A stretch of 64,000 nucleotides of DNA from Tubulanus polymorphus (taxonomy: Eukaryota > Nemertea > Palaeonemertea > Tubulaniformes > Tubulanidae): the NCBI RefSeq assembly GCF_964204645.1, contig NC_134026.1, positions 4,776,001-4,840,000 on the forward strand, given 5' to 3'. The notes beneath the pieces were generated by a model. The model did not search any database. It was given only the letters and a program-made list of their open reading frames with translations, and had not been told where the DNA came from. Position 1 is the first letter of the stretch; the number at the start of each line of letters is the position of its first letter. The position numbers and the translations under genes are program-made. Positions 11,646-23,776 of the stretch are shown in pieces.

Positions 11646-13177
11646 GCTTTCATACAGTTGAAAATGAATGCTCACATAATGTATCGGCGTTAACAAATAT
11701 ATACGTGTAGTTGGAAAATGATCCTTCGTTTTCTTCATGATTTTCTATTCAGGCATTGGCCGCATTTGATATAGAAATATTTCATTCGTCACAGCTCATC
11801 GTCCCGGTGGAAATTGATTTCGTATTACCGACATGCTCCGTATTGTATATATCTATAGTGCGACTTACACATGTGTATTTCAGTATCTAGCGAAGCTTTT
11901 TGCGTCAGTGGACGGAATTTACCGCGTCGTCCTCTGGGATCCAGCACCGTGTCTCCAGCGGCATTCACCGGAGTGGAAATTTCCTCGCCGTCGAAAGTTA
12001 GCGCCGCGCGCGAGCGTTTGTTCGAAAATGCACTTATGCGAAATCTACGCTTGGCTAGATAATCCATGATCGGTTTCATCTCGCCGATAATATGAGAGAG
12101 AATGAAAAATTTACCTACTGTGACAGATACCTTTCTATTCGAGGAAAGCACTGTTCTCGTAACATGTGTATACGTGTACATGTAGGCCTATATTGATTGT
12201 TTTGTGCCTTGAAAAAAATGGAAAACCTAATAAAAGCTTACAATATAAAGCTATACGATTATCTAATATCTTGGCTACTCGAAACTATTTCAATGGCATT
12301 TTCTTACATTTATAAACAGCTTAAGTAGAATTCAACATCTTTTTACGATCCTTGTATTTGAGAGTGTTGTGGGAGAGTCGCGTTAATCCGGTGTTGAATC
12401 GTCAGTATAAACGTGAAGACAAACAGTACTTCGAAGGTTAACTAAATTAATCTAAAGAGCGAGCTTTCGCTACTAGAGTACAGCAGCTTCAAGTAAATGA
12501 GTGAAGTCAATGCAGAAACAACAGCATTTATAGAGAGTGACGCTGATCCTTGTACAGGTTAGATTAGCCGAACGAATCTCATTTGACACGTATAAGCGAT
12601 ATAAGTGCAATATGAACCTCATCGGTGACGAGTTTCACTTCGTTCTAGAATGTCACCTTTTTGAAAGTTTAAGGCTTAAATACTATGTATGTACAACTCC
12701 TGCGAAATTATTTTTGGTTTTTTGGCCATCTTCTGGCCACCTTGAAATATGTACTATGTAATGTGTATTGTTGGACAGAATTTTCTGCGCTCAATTATTT
12801 TGGTAAAATATGGAGCAAAATAGATTTTGAAATAAACTTTGAAGAAAATGATTCATTCTTCCAGTCCGCTACTGAAATTTTCTTATCCCTTTTAATGAAC
12901 AGCTGCTGAATGTAACATGAAATAGGGCAGTATTCACAAAACGCTGCTTCACCCTTAAAACTTGAGAAGCTGTTTTCAAGAAAGGCTATCTCTTCGAAAT
13001 ACGAGCTTTCGAATTCACTTATATGATCAACCAAGAATCGATGATTGTTGAAGCTTTCGCGAGAAAATTGGCCTTTTATTTCGTATAAGAGCTGAAAAAG
13101 GAACTCCCAAAAATTGTAGCGGAAACTAAGGTGCCTGATTCGGGGCCATACTGAACAATTTTTCTATACGGCTTGGA
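11646..13177. other. Unassigned sequence
   Basis: Overlapping frames at 11825-12181 (minus, 118 codons) and 11833-12069 (plus) occupy a CpG-containing patch at 11920-12030; neither has a recognisable domain. The remainder shows nothing I can name. Confidence 0.4.
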
Positions 13178-13310
13178 AGGCACGATAAAAGATTATTACA
13201 TTGGCACATTTCTTTTTCGTTTTCTCGTGCGAGAACTTATTGAATTCTCGCGCGAGAAAAAACCAAATGATGGGCCAAAAAACATTGTAAAAGTTTTCTT
13301 TATCGTGCCT
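13178..13310. mobile_element. Foldback MITE, 133 bp
   Basis: The ends AGGCACGATAAA and TTTATCGTGCCT are exact inverted repeats. Weaker pairing continues inward to TTTTCTCGTGCGAGAA and TTCTCGCGCGAGAAAA near the centre, so the whole element can form one hairpin. It is non-coding and no target duplication is visible. Confidence 0.65.
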
Positions 13311-14743
13311 CTAATCGTACATAATCTTTTGTTTTTTGTATATTAAGCCCGTATAAGCCACCATAGGAAACACTTTTGTACGTCGACGCTATATTGCGGG
13401 CAATGTTTTTACGATGCGACGTGACTGTCATCTCCGGCAGTAGATTGCCTGCCGGGCATAACTTTGATAGAAACAGGACAATATTAAATCAGATGCGTGA
13501 CATACGCAACGAGTAATGACTTTTCTACACACGGCGCTCGTCTGCGAAGTCTTGTTTAGGTCATCGTTATGATCTGCGGCTATTTGCCCATAATCCGTTG
13601 TCGTCGTAAATCTGAATGTCCTTCCGAATCTTAACGGCAATTCTGTTGACTTTTTTGATTATTCGCCCGTAAATCAAACGCTCCAAATAAACAAATGGCG
13701 ATGCTGGATAATGAAGCCGAATGAACTGCTCAGGGCCCAGTTTCTCAGACCGAAACCGAGATTAGATCATAAGATAGAACCTATGATTAAAGAAACGGTT
13801 ACATCGATTCTCTGAATATCCAATTCCGAACAAATTGGAATTGTTTTTTTTTCTAATATTTTTGCCCATTATACGTGTAACCGTATAACCCCGAGATTTC
13901 GGAGCTACCCAATGAATTGAAAATTGATTTGAAACTGAACTAATTACCCGATTGGATTTTTAATTGATTTAGAAGCAGGATACAACGTATTACTGCGTTG
14001 TTACCATAATGATTGGTACGCGTGATCACTCCTTCACAGAGAGCAGACTATACGTCATCTGTTTTTCACTTAGAAGACACAATAAAATCGGCTAATTAGC
14101 GAGTTAATTGAAAACAAGCTTTATATAATCCAATCAATTAGTTATCAAAAATCGATAAGCCAGTAAGCTTGTGGGAAATTGCCGGGGAACGGGAGCGACC
14201 GACCGCGTAGCCGGTAATTGTCGGGTAATATATCAACGAACATTCTATGGATTTCATTAGCGAGCGAGTCACTGTCCGCCATTGCTAACGCAATTTCCGA
14301 GTGACTATTGAGCTGTCTACCAATACGCACACGATGCGCCATCCGAACATAAATATCCAGTATATCGGAAATTGTGGTAGAAACGTAGTACTATAATCGT
14401 CATCGTTTTCGCGCGGTTTTTATTTCCGAGTGTGCTACCAGAAATAAACTACAAATATACTATAGTAATCAATGAGCACTTGAAAATGCAGCCGTATCCG
14501 TCATAACAAACTGAGGATATCTGGTTTTTTGAATTCAGTTCCAGAGTCTACTCGACAGTAATTGTTCACAACGTGTTTGATAAATCTTGACGGTGTAGAA
14601 GTGATATTTGATTCCCCAAGTTAAACAAATAAAACGTGGGACTATATATTTCTATCCATGTATATACATGCTTCATTTTTCCATTATAAGCCATTACAGG
14701 CTTGTGCCAAATCAGGTTTGAATAACGTTTGTTATTTGAATAA
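13311..14743. other. Unassigned sequence
   Basis: No supported gene. The minus frame 13428-13640 (70 codons) has no motif. A direct repeat of ATTTGAATAACGTTT-type sequence occurs at about 14715-14748, next to the start of the open frame that follows. Confidence 0.4.
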
Positions 14744-15316
14744 CGTTTACTGTGTCGATTTACATCCATTCCAATCATATTGAGTGAATTTCAACTCGTT
14801 TTATTCTATCATTCATTGATTTACTATGACTTTGAAATATCCTCAACAAGGTATCCATCTGTAGACACCGTTGATAAGAGAAAAACGGCGAATCAAACGA
14901 AAAATCAATTTCGCGCCCATCCTGAAAATGTAAACCTAGAACCCCTCTCTGATGGATATGTTTCCATCGTTCCTATGATTACAAAAAGACGAGAAACTAG
15001 CGACAGCAATGATTGTTCCAATCAGCTTCTTACATCAGAGCAACAAGAACTAAATGACATGTTTTTGAGAATCCTCCAGATACGTATTGTTGATTTGCTT
15101 TTGGCTTGCATGGGTTCTGTTGCAAAGCTTCTTGTTTGGAGGACGATGCTCAAGGGAAAAGCCGTTTTCTGTGCACAAATAACTAGATTAAGTATAATCT
15201 GTAGCCCATTTTCAATAGAACAAATGAAACCTGCTGCAAAAAGTAATTTGTCGTTGCCATTAGCTGTGTGCTTTCATGTCCCGATACCTGAAAGGAATAT
15301 ACTGTTTTGCTCATGA
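14744..15316 (+). CDS. Candidate coding exon, longest open frame of the window
   Basis: This + frame stays open for 190 codons from after a stop at 14741-14743 to TGA at 15314-15316. The first in-frame ATG is at 14975, so the 5' part can be coding only as an internal or 3' exon. A possible acceptor ends at 14850 (CCTCAACAAG after a T/C-rich stretch). Composition is protein-like, with a hydrophilic central stretch (residues such as KRRETSDSNDCSNQ), then LLTSEQQELNDMFLRILQ, then a Leu/Cys-rich end. Codons in the first half often follow a purine-any-pyrimidine pattern. The opposite strand also has an open stretch of about 80 codons, which weakens the case. I do not recognise the protein. A decayed transposon coding region is an alternative. 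Confidence 0.35.
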   Translation, partial: RLLCRFTSIPIILSEFQLVLFYHSLIYYDFEISSTRYPSVDTVDKRKTANQTKNQFRAHPENVNLEPLSDGYVSIVPMITKRRETSDSNDCSNQLLTSEQQELNDMFLRILQIRIVDLLLACMGSVAKLLVWRTMLKGKAVFCAQITRLSIICSPFSIEQMKPAAKSNLSLPLAVCFHVPIPERNILFCS

Positions 15317-16207
15317 CAGCTTTTTCAACTATGCCGCGCGCGTTGGCTTTTCTCTGAATAATGTGGACATAAACCAGTTCAGTAATGGTTTTCCTTTGCC
15401 TGTGGCCTTTTGCGTGAGCATTTGAACATTTTTTTAGATATCCATCTCAACAGTCAAATCCCACTTGTATAATCTTTACTTAATCCTGTCAAAGTTTGGA
15501 AGATGTAGAATTCTTCACTTTTCGTATGAACTTCTTTCCACGGTTTTTAACAACATTCTCAAACTTTTTTACAAATAATTTTTACCCATCGTTGCGGTCT
15601 ACATATTTTTTACAACGAGCGTTATGTTATACGGACGGCGAACATATTTGACGGAGAGAATTTAAGCAATACGTGGGAGTATCGGGGTTTGTTTCGTCGC
15701 AAAAAAGCACGTATTTTTGTCGTTAAATTGATGGTATTGCGCACAATCTCTCGTCGAGCACGCATACGTAATAGGATCTCATCAACGACGAGATGATACA
15801 AGTTTTAGGAGTAATCGCTCCGACTGGCAAGAAGATACTACAAGCACTTATTTGTAAAGTAAACGGCGGCGCTGATTCGCATTCGCCCGGAAAGATTTAT
15901 AATGCGTTCATTCGCTGAACGGGGCCATGTTATGGAAGTTTGTTTCTGAAATCGCGCTTCATAAATCTGAAATAATTGCTTTCTTATACCGTTTTCTATC
16001 GTCGGCGCGCCGAAAGATACACGCCATTGAATCGACGGCACGATTAAGAAAACTGTAATGGCTGCGCGACGAAGCGCAAAAGCACTCCATCAATGTCCTA
16101 CGAAATGAGGGGGTCAAAACATATTCATAGAATACATAGATATTATTTCTTGTTACGTAACTGCTCTGTGTATCTTGTGCCCTTCAGGATCTATTCCGAT
16201 CTGTCAT
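15317..16207. other. Unassigned sequence
   Basis: No gene or repeat copy is recognised. A 67-codon minus frame at 15838-16041 has no motif. Confidence 0.4.
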
Positions 16208-16362
16208 AGCTCAACGCACGCGACGCATGGAAACACACAGAAACATGTTTCCCTGTGTCGTGTGCGTTTTCGGGAAACACGGTTTCGGGCGCAACGTTTC
16301 CGAGATCAAATATGTATGATTCCGTGTTTCTGCGTTTCCCTGCATCGTCGTGTGTGTTGGCT
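16208..16362 (+). mobile_element. Foldback MITE, family shared with 5341-5501
   Basis: The ends are inverted repeats: AGCTCAACGCACGCGACGCA at the left, and the right end reverse-complements to AGCCAACACACACGACGATG. The middle contains CTGTGTCGTGTGCGTT, shared exactly with the inverted copy near 5341-5501. The overlapping frames on both strands follow from its hairpin symmetry and are not genes. Confidence 0.65.
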
Positions 16363-17504
16363 TGTGAACGCTCGGTTTTACCCGTGGGAATGGAAACATA
16401 CGTAAATTATCAGACTTGGAATTTTAAGTGAACTTGTATATACGTTTCTAAATAGAACGATCGTTCCTTTTCTTCACTTGAGAAAGTGAATGGTGAGTGA
16501 AACCACGTGTGCGCACGTCGTCAAGAAATATCGGCTTTTGGTATTTTCGTTTACTCCGCCAAGTGTTAGATTTACGCAAATCGATTAAATAAATATTAAA
16601 AAAACATCGAATTCGTATCGTATTCAGCGCGTTCTCGAATAATGCGCTAAAGCTTCAGTGTTCAGGGTTGGAAATGATGCAGACCATTGGCAGTTTTTAT
16701 TACTGCGACGCAGATATTCATGCAAAAATCATACCGATTATCATGGAGATCAGTGAATATAGAAATGACCCCACCCATTTTATATCTCAGTGCACTTAAG
16801 TTACGTGGATAAATGAATACAGATTGACTGACATTTCCAGTACTTTCGCATCACATCAGTTCTCAAACAAATAAATAGCTTTAGCAGTCACAATATTTGT
16901 ACCAAATCTGTGGTGCCCCTTTATCTTAATGTCTCATCACTACATATATAAAAAATCGCATCGAGAGCAGCATTCATTTATTTCACTTATTTGAATATCA
17001 ATAACCGCGAATGAAATTAATTCGTGTTGAAATGGAGTAGGGAATTCCCCATGGTATAAATCGTAGTTTCAGTATGGTAAATATTATGGTGGCCACATTT
17101 GCCACAATTGAGCCTCAATTATGAAAAAAGTATGACATTCAATATCTACCAAATTTTTTTTACATATTCTAATTTTCGTTTTAATGCTCTCGTTAAAACC
17201 AGCTTTTCGTTTAACGAGGCGTCAGAACCGGGAAAGGATTGGAATCAAAACAAAAAGTTTATTCTAACGTGTAGTTAAAGTAAAGTGTAGAAAGAAAAAA
17301 ATGGAGTGGAGATTGATTATCATATTCACTTCTTTTTGAATTATGTGGCTCGAATCAGCCATCATAGAATATTGCGTAAATGTAAAGAAAAATATAGCAT
17401 GCAGTATATATCTATGTGCATCGATACATCGAAGTACGATTAATATGAAAACTGATTTCTTCGCTTTTTACGATATGTATTTTTCATTTTTCTGATTTTT
17501 AAAG
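16363..17504. other. Unassigned AT-rich sequence
   Basis: Nothing nameable except a small hairpin with 9-bp arms CTCGTTAAA / TTTAACGAG near 17192-17222, and a pyrimidine-rich tract just before 17504 that serves as acceptor of the model that follows. Confidence 0.4.
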
Positions 17505-18187
17505 GTTGCCACTGGAGCCTGAACAGCTGGATAACTGGGCGAAAGTCTGTTATGAAAATAAGGTACATCCCTTCTTCTTGTTTTGGTTTTGTTCGAAATA
17601 AATATGTTCTAGATGAAAATGAACCAGTGAGAAAATCACATTTGCGAAGAAATATATATTATTCAAATTTCTTTAAACTTTAATTCTGCCCGGGTGTAAT
17701 CATCTTACTAAACAGTCTAAAAACCTTAGGATGTCTTTTTCAGTTCTCTCCCCCGAAAAAAGCCTTTATTTATAGATTTTAGAATGTTTTGTTTTAAAAT
17801 TCCGATATTCCAGTGTCAGAGAATTTTTCATCATTTGTTTTTTCGCCGTGGGAGCACGACAAGTTGCGCACCTAAACAACCATTGACTTGTCATTCAACT
17901 GCGGACCTAACTACGAATGGATTTATTTGCTGGTTCGTAGGAGAAACAGGTAATTCTACGCTCCCGTCATCTCCTGGCGCTGTCGGTAAATATTTCTGTT
18001 TCGGGTTGCTGTTAACCAGATTTCCACCGTGGCAGTCTTTCAATAATTGATTGACCAGGTGATATTGACTAATCCCGTATGTCTTGTAGGCGAGAGCGAG
18101 AATTTAGATCGCCGTCGAGACAACAGCCAGGGACCTTATTCGCTAAACGCCTCGCAGGTTTTGCGTTGCCAGACTATTTTTTTTTAA
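17505..18187 (+). CDS. Candidate three-exon gene segment, unknown protein
   Basis: Three putative exons join in a consistent reading frame. Exon a, 17505-17562, follows a T-rich acceptor ending AAAG and ends AAG/GTACAT; it reads LPLEPEQLDNWAKVCYENK, phase 0 at its end. Exon b, 17814-17949, begins after TTCCAG in phase 0. It encodes 45 codons with four cysteines (SCAPKQPLTC...FICWFVGET) and ends in phase 1 at CAG/GTAATT. Exon c, 18090 onward, follows TGTCTTGTAG and accepts phase 1; it reads ESENLDRRRDNSQGPYSLNA, then either a weak donor at 18157 (CAG/GTTTTG) or TAA at 18185-18187. Introns would be 251 and 140 bp. Phase agreement at both junctions favours a real gene, but each exon is short. 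No domain is recognised. Cysteine spacing might suggest an extracellular module; that is inference only. Confidence 0.3.
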
Positions 18188-19408
18188 TGAAAATCATTTG
18201 CGTTGCAAAAGTCTTCGCAATTTATTCATTACATTACTCAAACTGTATTGCGAGTTGATAAACCTTTGACAAATAACATACATATTGACATATTTACAAA
18301 GATGGAAAAAACACATCACAGTCCAAAAATTCCGGACTAGCACAGTAATCGAATTGTTCTAAAGAGGTTTTTGAACATACACCCAATTTGTTTTACCCAT
18401 TAAACTTATGAATTTCTTGGTCATATAGATGTTAAGGTGAATAAGGTACCGAATAGTATAACAAACGATACAATGATCCACGATTCTGTCAAAAACCTAT
18501 TCGGAGTTTCGGAATTATCTACAGCAGAACGATATTGAGTTATTTTCGCAAGTAGACAACTTAATTGAGTGATTCCCACATTTTGAAAGTGATTTTCATT
18601 GCTCCATTTCCTTCATTATAGAAGCGCTATGATATATGCATTTTTCGTTCATGATAATTGCTTAATTTGTCATGAATATTTCAGATCGAAATATCACCAA
18701 TTGAAACTTCAATTCTCTATTTCCAATTAAATTCTTCCAATGCCATGCATTATTAGCGCGAAATGAATACAATTTGAACGAAAATCATGACGAATCCAAT
18801 TAATTATTTACTTTCCACTGAATTGGTACAAGTTGTCTTTGACGATATAGTTGCGAAAAGTTGATTGCTATTCCCTTCATGTACGCATATGAAATATGAT
18901 TTTATCAAAACTAACAATATATTTTCTGTCGAGTAGATAATTTTCCATGATCCGCCATACGCCAGGTTATAAATCAGCACAACGCAAAAAGTTCTTGCTC
19001 TCAAAAATGAAAACGTTCAATGGATTTATTTTCTCCTTGATTCACACCCGAAAGCTGACTGATTTTTGAATGATCGAAGTTCAGTTCACTCTACGAGCAA
19101 GTTCAGATGATTGCTCGTAGCTTCAATATTTATCTTTGCATTTTCACCAGTCGAATCAACATTGCACCACGGCAAGTGTTCCGACTCGATTCTGGATTTA
19201 GGGCAGTATTGAAGTCGACAAAAAATCTGGAAGATTTATTCAAATTCTAAAAAGGTGCAGCATGAACCCCGATTGGCCTACGAGGAATTAGCGTGCTGGA
19301 TCTTTTCAATTGAAGTCTGTATAAACCCACGAGGAATGTTGGTTATAAAAACAACAACAATAAGTTCGATAATGCCACGATAAGAAACGTGGCGAGCATA
19401 ATCATTAA
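18188..19408. other. Unassigned AT-rich sequence
   Basis: I see no gene, repeat copy or strong site. It would be downstream flank or intron of the preceding model. Confidence 0.4.
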
Positions 19409-19720
19409 TCAATTGGCTACGATATCATCTGCGTGTTGAATATTAGTGGGAACGGCGCGAGTGAAGCCTTCGGGCTTATCATATACATGTTCCTCTGAGG
19501 AAATAGTTCTTCCTGTCGTTTTTATCGCTTTGATTCGTCGCCGCCGCCGCGATCGGGTCGCGTATTCGCTATAATTCACGACATTACGATAACCTTCACC
19601 GCTGTGGGCATCGCGCCGTACCGATAGTTTTACGCGGACGAAACTTCTCAAGCGACTGAATATAGCGTTGATTTCGTTAAAACCGGGGCGCGGTGGAGAA
19701 AAAAATGCGCGCGGTCTCAA
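19409..19720 (-). CDS. Candidate terminal exon, minus strand
   Basis: A minus-strand frame of 103 codons ends at TGA (19409-19411). It has no ATG at its 5' limit, so an acceptor would be needed; GCTATATTCAG at about 19660-19670 is one option. The product is basic then acidic/polar, with RSRRRRRIKAIKTTGR followed by SSEEHVYDKPEGF. This could suit a cytoplasmic tail, but I recognise no family. A donor-like CCTGT/GTAAGA lies upstream on the same strand (exon end at 19846), giving a possible intron of about 180 bp. The region is CpG-rich, and 19668-20009 is also open on the plus strand. Composition alone could explain the frame. Confidence 0.25.
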   Translation of the reverse strand: MRPRAFFSPPRPGFNEINAIFSRLRSFVRVKLSVRRDAHSGEGYRNVVNYSEYATRSRRRRRIKAIKTTGRTISSEEHVYDKPEGFTRAVPTNIQHADDIVAN

Positions 19721-20953
19721 ATTTGCTGCCGATGATTGCCATTACGGTCTCATTGATCGAATAATTTCCCATGTGTTTATACACTGGAGTAGCACGCAAA
19801 CTAGTCCCACATCTTGTTTAGCATGCAAGAAAGTTATTATCTTACACAGGGTCTGTATCCTGTCCCTCCGGGCGCATTTTATTGAGATTCCGGGAATGCG
19901 GATGAATTCCGGTTGGAAAATCGACGCCGCTGTGGATATCGTTTGTATATCGGTTGCTGGTAAATCAACAGCACAACACGCCCAAACTGCCCGCAATTCA
20001 CCTTATTAAACTACCCTGATGCTGCAAAACCGATCACTGCGCTAAGAATTGGACTATGGTTAATCTTGTTGACGTTATAATCATATTATTATGATTGTCA
20101 GGGAAAGGAAATATTTGTCACGCTACTCCTCTTAGGTCGCCGCACCTACGGCATATGCGTAGAATGTCCTAAGGGATTAACATTTTTCGATGTCCAAAAA
20201 AGCCAGAGAAGCAGTATTTTCTACCTCTCAGTGACGTCACAGCATTTCAGCGATTTCATACCGACGCTATGAGCGGGTACTCAATGTATTGCCTAAAAAG
20301 TTAAATAGGTACACACAAATTAACGCGAACTTCGTTAAAAATTCGTCAGAAATAGGTTTGAGTGACTTGAAATGGTCGTTGAATTTCCTGCTTTGATCTG
20401 TTTCGAAAAAGTGATACCTACAAATGACGGAGCAGAAGAAAGGGTTGAAGTGATCATCGTATATCAGAGGTTCGCCGAAGAGGGTTCCTCAACGAGCGTG
20501 TTGAGTCAACAAAGAACGTGGTAAATTTTCGGTCAACGACGCTGTTTATGCTAGTTTTACGACAACTGCGCTTTTTATTGCCGGGTTCAGGTGAACAGGT
20601 GTTCCTGGGAATGAAACAGTAGAAATGTCGTCAACCGCCGCTAAATGAATGCATCATGAGCTCTCCGGGAAGGAAATGATGACATTGTAGACGCTGTGCC
20701 ATCTTTGTTTATTGCGATCTCTGCCGGAAGCTTATCTGCATGAACTTTCCATGGCTTCTTCGTATACATATTTTTATCCGAAGATTTTTTGTTAACATTG
20801 TCTGACAAAAGAAGAAAGAACTTAGCTGTCTGGACGACGCTCGTTTGAAGTCAACGACTCGGAACTACTATACTGAATCGAAAATTTTCATACGGGAAAG
20901 ATGAAAGCAAAATATGAACTGTTCAAGTCATGGTGCCACGTTATCTAAATCAA
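19721..20953. other. Unassigned; CpG-rich part then background
   Basis: 19721-20009 is open on both strands (84 codons minus, 113 codons plus from 19668) without recognisable motifs. The rest shows nothing nameable apart from the CRE-like site at 20232. Confidence 0.35.
20232..20239. promoter_or_regulatory. CRE-like TGACGTCA
   Basis: This is a perfect palindromic cAMP-response-element consensus inside GTGACGTCAC. It is not close to any supported promoter, so functional significance is unknown. Confidence 0.2.
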
Positions 20954-21305
20954 GGGATCTACTATCTTCAAACTCAAAAAAGGTTTGGATAATAATTTAT
21001 GAATGTAAGATCGACTCCTGTATGATTTCGAGTCTTTCGGAGATGCATTCGGGGTCATTTCCATTTTCATTTTCAGACTATTTTCGGAATTTCTTTCACG
21101 ATTTTTACACCATGCCAAGAAATAGTGTCACGATTTTTTGTGAATAAAGGGATCTACTGTCTCCAAGCTTTGGGAATAGTCTAGGTTTATGAAAAGATAG
21201 AATTCTGCAAGAAAGTCTTTCGGAGATGCGTTGGCTTTTCCTTTTTCAGACTGTTTTCCGAACTTCTTTCAAACTTCGATTTTTTATATTTGCAAAAGAA
21301 ATCTT
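20954..21305 (+). repeat. Diverged tandem duplication, unit ~195 bp
   Basis: Both halves start with GGGATCTACT (20954 and 21149). Both contain AGTCTTTCGGAGATGC and then TTTTTCAGACT(A/G)TTTTC with a following TTCTTTCA block. The second half is shorter by about 40 bp. AATAAAG at the junction (21143-21149) looks like a poly(A) signal but is simply where the units meet. Confidence 0.65.
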
Positions 21306-23578
21306 AATCTCAATCTTTCAGTATTGGGAATCGCTATAAGTAATCTCCGAGCTCACTGGCGAGCTCAAACGAATCCTGATCGTCGCCATAGGCAGGACGT
21401 GGATGATGACGAGATCGCTATCATTAGCTTCTCCAATACCGCAACAGTTTGCCAAACAATCCTTAACTTACTTACAGAGCGTGAGCATTAAACCGGTTTT
21501 CATCATCGAATATGCGGACGTGTATTTACCCATAAATTAGTCGCACTGCCGATATGAATATTGCATGCATTATACGCGCGAGATTGCGTGCCGGGGTTCC
21601 AGCGTTCATCGTCCGTAATCAATCAATGATAGTATCGATTTCAACTGATCGATCGATAATTTCGTCTCGTTCGACAAGGCTGAGTGTGGCTTCGTGTTGT
21701 TTTTCGTGATCAATCAATGCTTATTAACGTCACACGGCAAACTTGTCGCAAAAAGCCGCACTAAAAACTCGGTCGTTACTATGGCTCTATACGATGTGGA
21801 CCCATCCTCAATATATTTATATATTGATACTGACATTTACGAGGCTTTAACTCTTGGTTTGAACTTGGCAAAATCAATCTAATAATGGCAATTAAATTGA
21901 TGATTTTATTACGAAAGAGAGTCTACAGACAATTCTGGTGCTGTAATTTCTGTGGTACTGCTATGGTTGATAGCATGTCATCGTGAAAATGTGTATTTTG
22001 AACATCTGCAAAAATTCAAGGTTTATCGAACCATTCAGGCTCGTAGCGTGACTGAGTTTTATGGGCGGTTCGTTTTCCTTTTCGAAATTTTTTCTAATCT
22101 CCGCAAATCTATTTTCCAATAGCGAGACTTTTTGGATTTTGGGCGGTGCGTCGTAATCCATCACACAAGAGGCCCTCCCCGCAAGCTACGGCCCTGCCTT
22201 GACTGACTTTTATTGCATTTTTCTCAACCAGTGATTTTTAGAATGGGAGCTATGGTCGTTACAAAAACTGGAACTTACGAAGTATTATTTTTATTTTTAT
22301 TATTATTTATTTTTCCATTTTGAATGATAATAATCGTACAAAGTAATACAAATACAAAAATTCAAGATGGAGGGAAACATGAAGAAACCTGTTAAGGTTT
22401 ATATGATATTCATGCCACCCTCGTACACCCAATCACACTCTCTTTCACACTACATTCACACTGAAAATATTTAAGTGCCAGATGGCAGAGACTGGCAAGG
22501 TTATCGAAACATTAATTGAGAAGATACTGTTTGAGAGCACGTTTAAAAACTGGAGGGAAGTATTTGTATTAAAGAAAACAATTTGCAATAATGTAATCTT
22601 TTCAAAATCTTCAAAATACGAGGTCGCCTACAGTCCGATGTGGCATACCGTTTTAGTTGAATACATATGATACGCAAGATTTATGCTGTATAATCCGATC
22701 TAGCAATGCGGTTACTACGTCAGATCAGAAAGCTCATAAAATGTAATTCAGATTCAATGGATATGAGGACTATTGATCATTTCTAAAAATGCCCAGCTTT
22801 CTCCTGGCTGGCAAAAAGCATTTCGGTGTACGCTTACGATGTGATACTTTCAAAGCGTTCTAGGGGGGCTCGTATTATTGTGTCATTCAAAACGTCAAAG
22901 CCTTGGGCATTCATACATAGTACAAGTAGATCGCCGAGGGAATAAGTGATTTCAAGGTGAAAAGGTGTGCCATACGAAAGTTTACATATACACTTAATCT
23001 ATAAATCTTTTTCTCTTGTCTTGTCGTAACGCTACTCCTTGGTACAGGATCAATCGGGAAAATGCTAAAATCGCTGAGGAATTTTTTCTGTTGAACGTTC
23101 TTAGGTCCTCGAGTAACGAATAGTCTGTATGCCTATTAACGGGCGCAATGTTATCGAGAAAGGTGGGTTTTTGGCACACACCTTTTCGAGTAGATCTGTT
23201 GCCGCAGTACCAAATATTATTGGTGTCAGGTGAAATAAAAACAGATCTTATTTCAACCATTCCAAGAATTATTGTTCTATACATACTATACTACTCATTG
23301 ACTTCGGAACCGACATTTCAATACCCGAAGCTATACGCGCACGTATTCTAGCGCGATAAACGCCAACTTAAAAACTGGAACTTCAAATCGACGTCCCACG
23401 GCAATTTCATATCGACTGACAGCTGACTTGCAAGGCGAAGCGTACGCTATCATAGTAAAACGTAAACTAATCCCACTTTTAGAAAAATCATTAGCCTAAT
23501 GCGTGCGTTTACAACGGTTAGGTAGGTGGTGGTTGGCATTGTTTACGCAATATCTAGAAATCGAATTTTCTGTTTTCT
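21306..23578. other. Unassigned; AT-rich low-complexity patch
   Basis: A T/A-rich stretch at about 22280-22320 is followed by CAAGATGGAGGGAAACATGA. That kind of sequence could be the 3' end of a retroposon, but no coding part is visible. Short frames at 20914-21147, 21231-21491 and 22482-22670 carry no motif. Confidence 0.35.
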
Positions 23579-23613
23579 GCGTGTGTGTGTAGGCTATACG
23601 TGTGTGTGTGTGC
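23579..23613. repeat. (GT)n microsatellite
   Basis: Two GT runs are interrupted by AGGCTATAC. Confidence 0.85.
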
Positions 23614-23734
23614 TCTCACTTTGAAAATAGACACCAATACACTCCCACTGGAACACCTTCAGACGGAGGGGGCTATTTATTCCTCGACCAACAATAATCT
23701 GTAACCTTGTTTTCGAAGGATATTACTACGTTCC

Positions 23735-23776
23735 ACCTTGGAGTAATCATTTGACGAAAATGATTACTCCCGAGGT
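23735..23776. repeat. Perfect short hairpin
   Basis: The arms GGAGTAATCATTT and AAATGATTACTCC pair over 13 bp around a short loop. Flanking ACCT and AGGT extend the stem with small mismatches. It could be a remnant foldback element or a transcribed hairpin. Confidence 0.6.

Noticed and set aside
22279-22480. 3' end of a non-LTR retrotransposon
   Set aside because: Only an A/T-rich run and a suggestive adjacent word are present; no reverse-transcriptase or endonuclease coding remnant was found in any frame.
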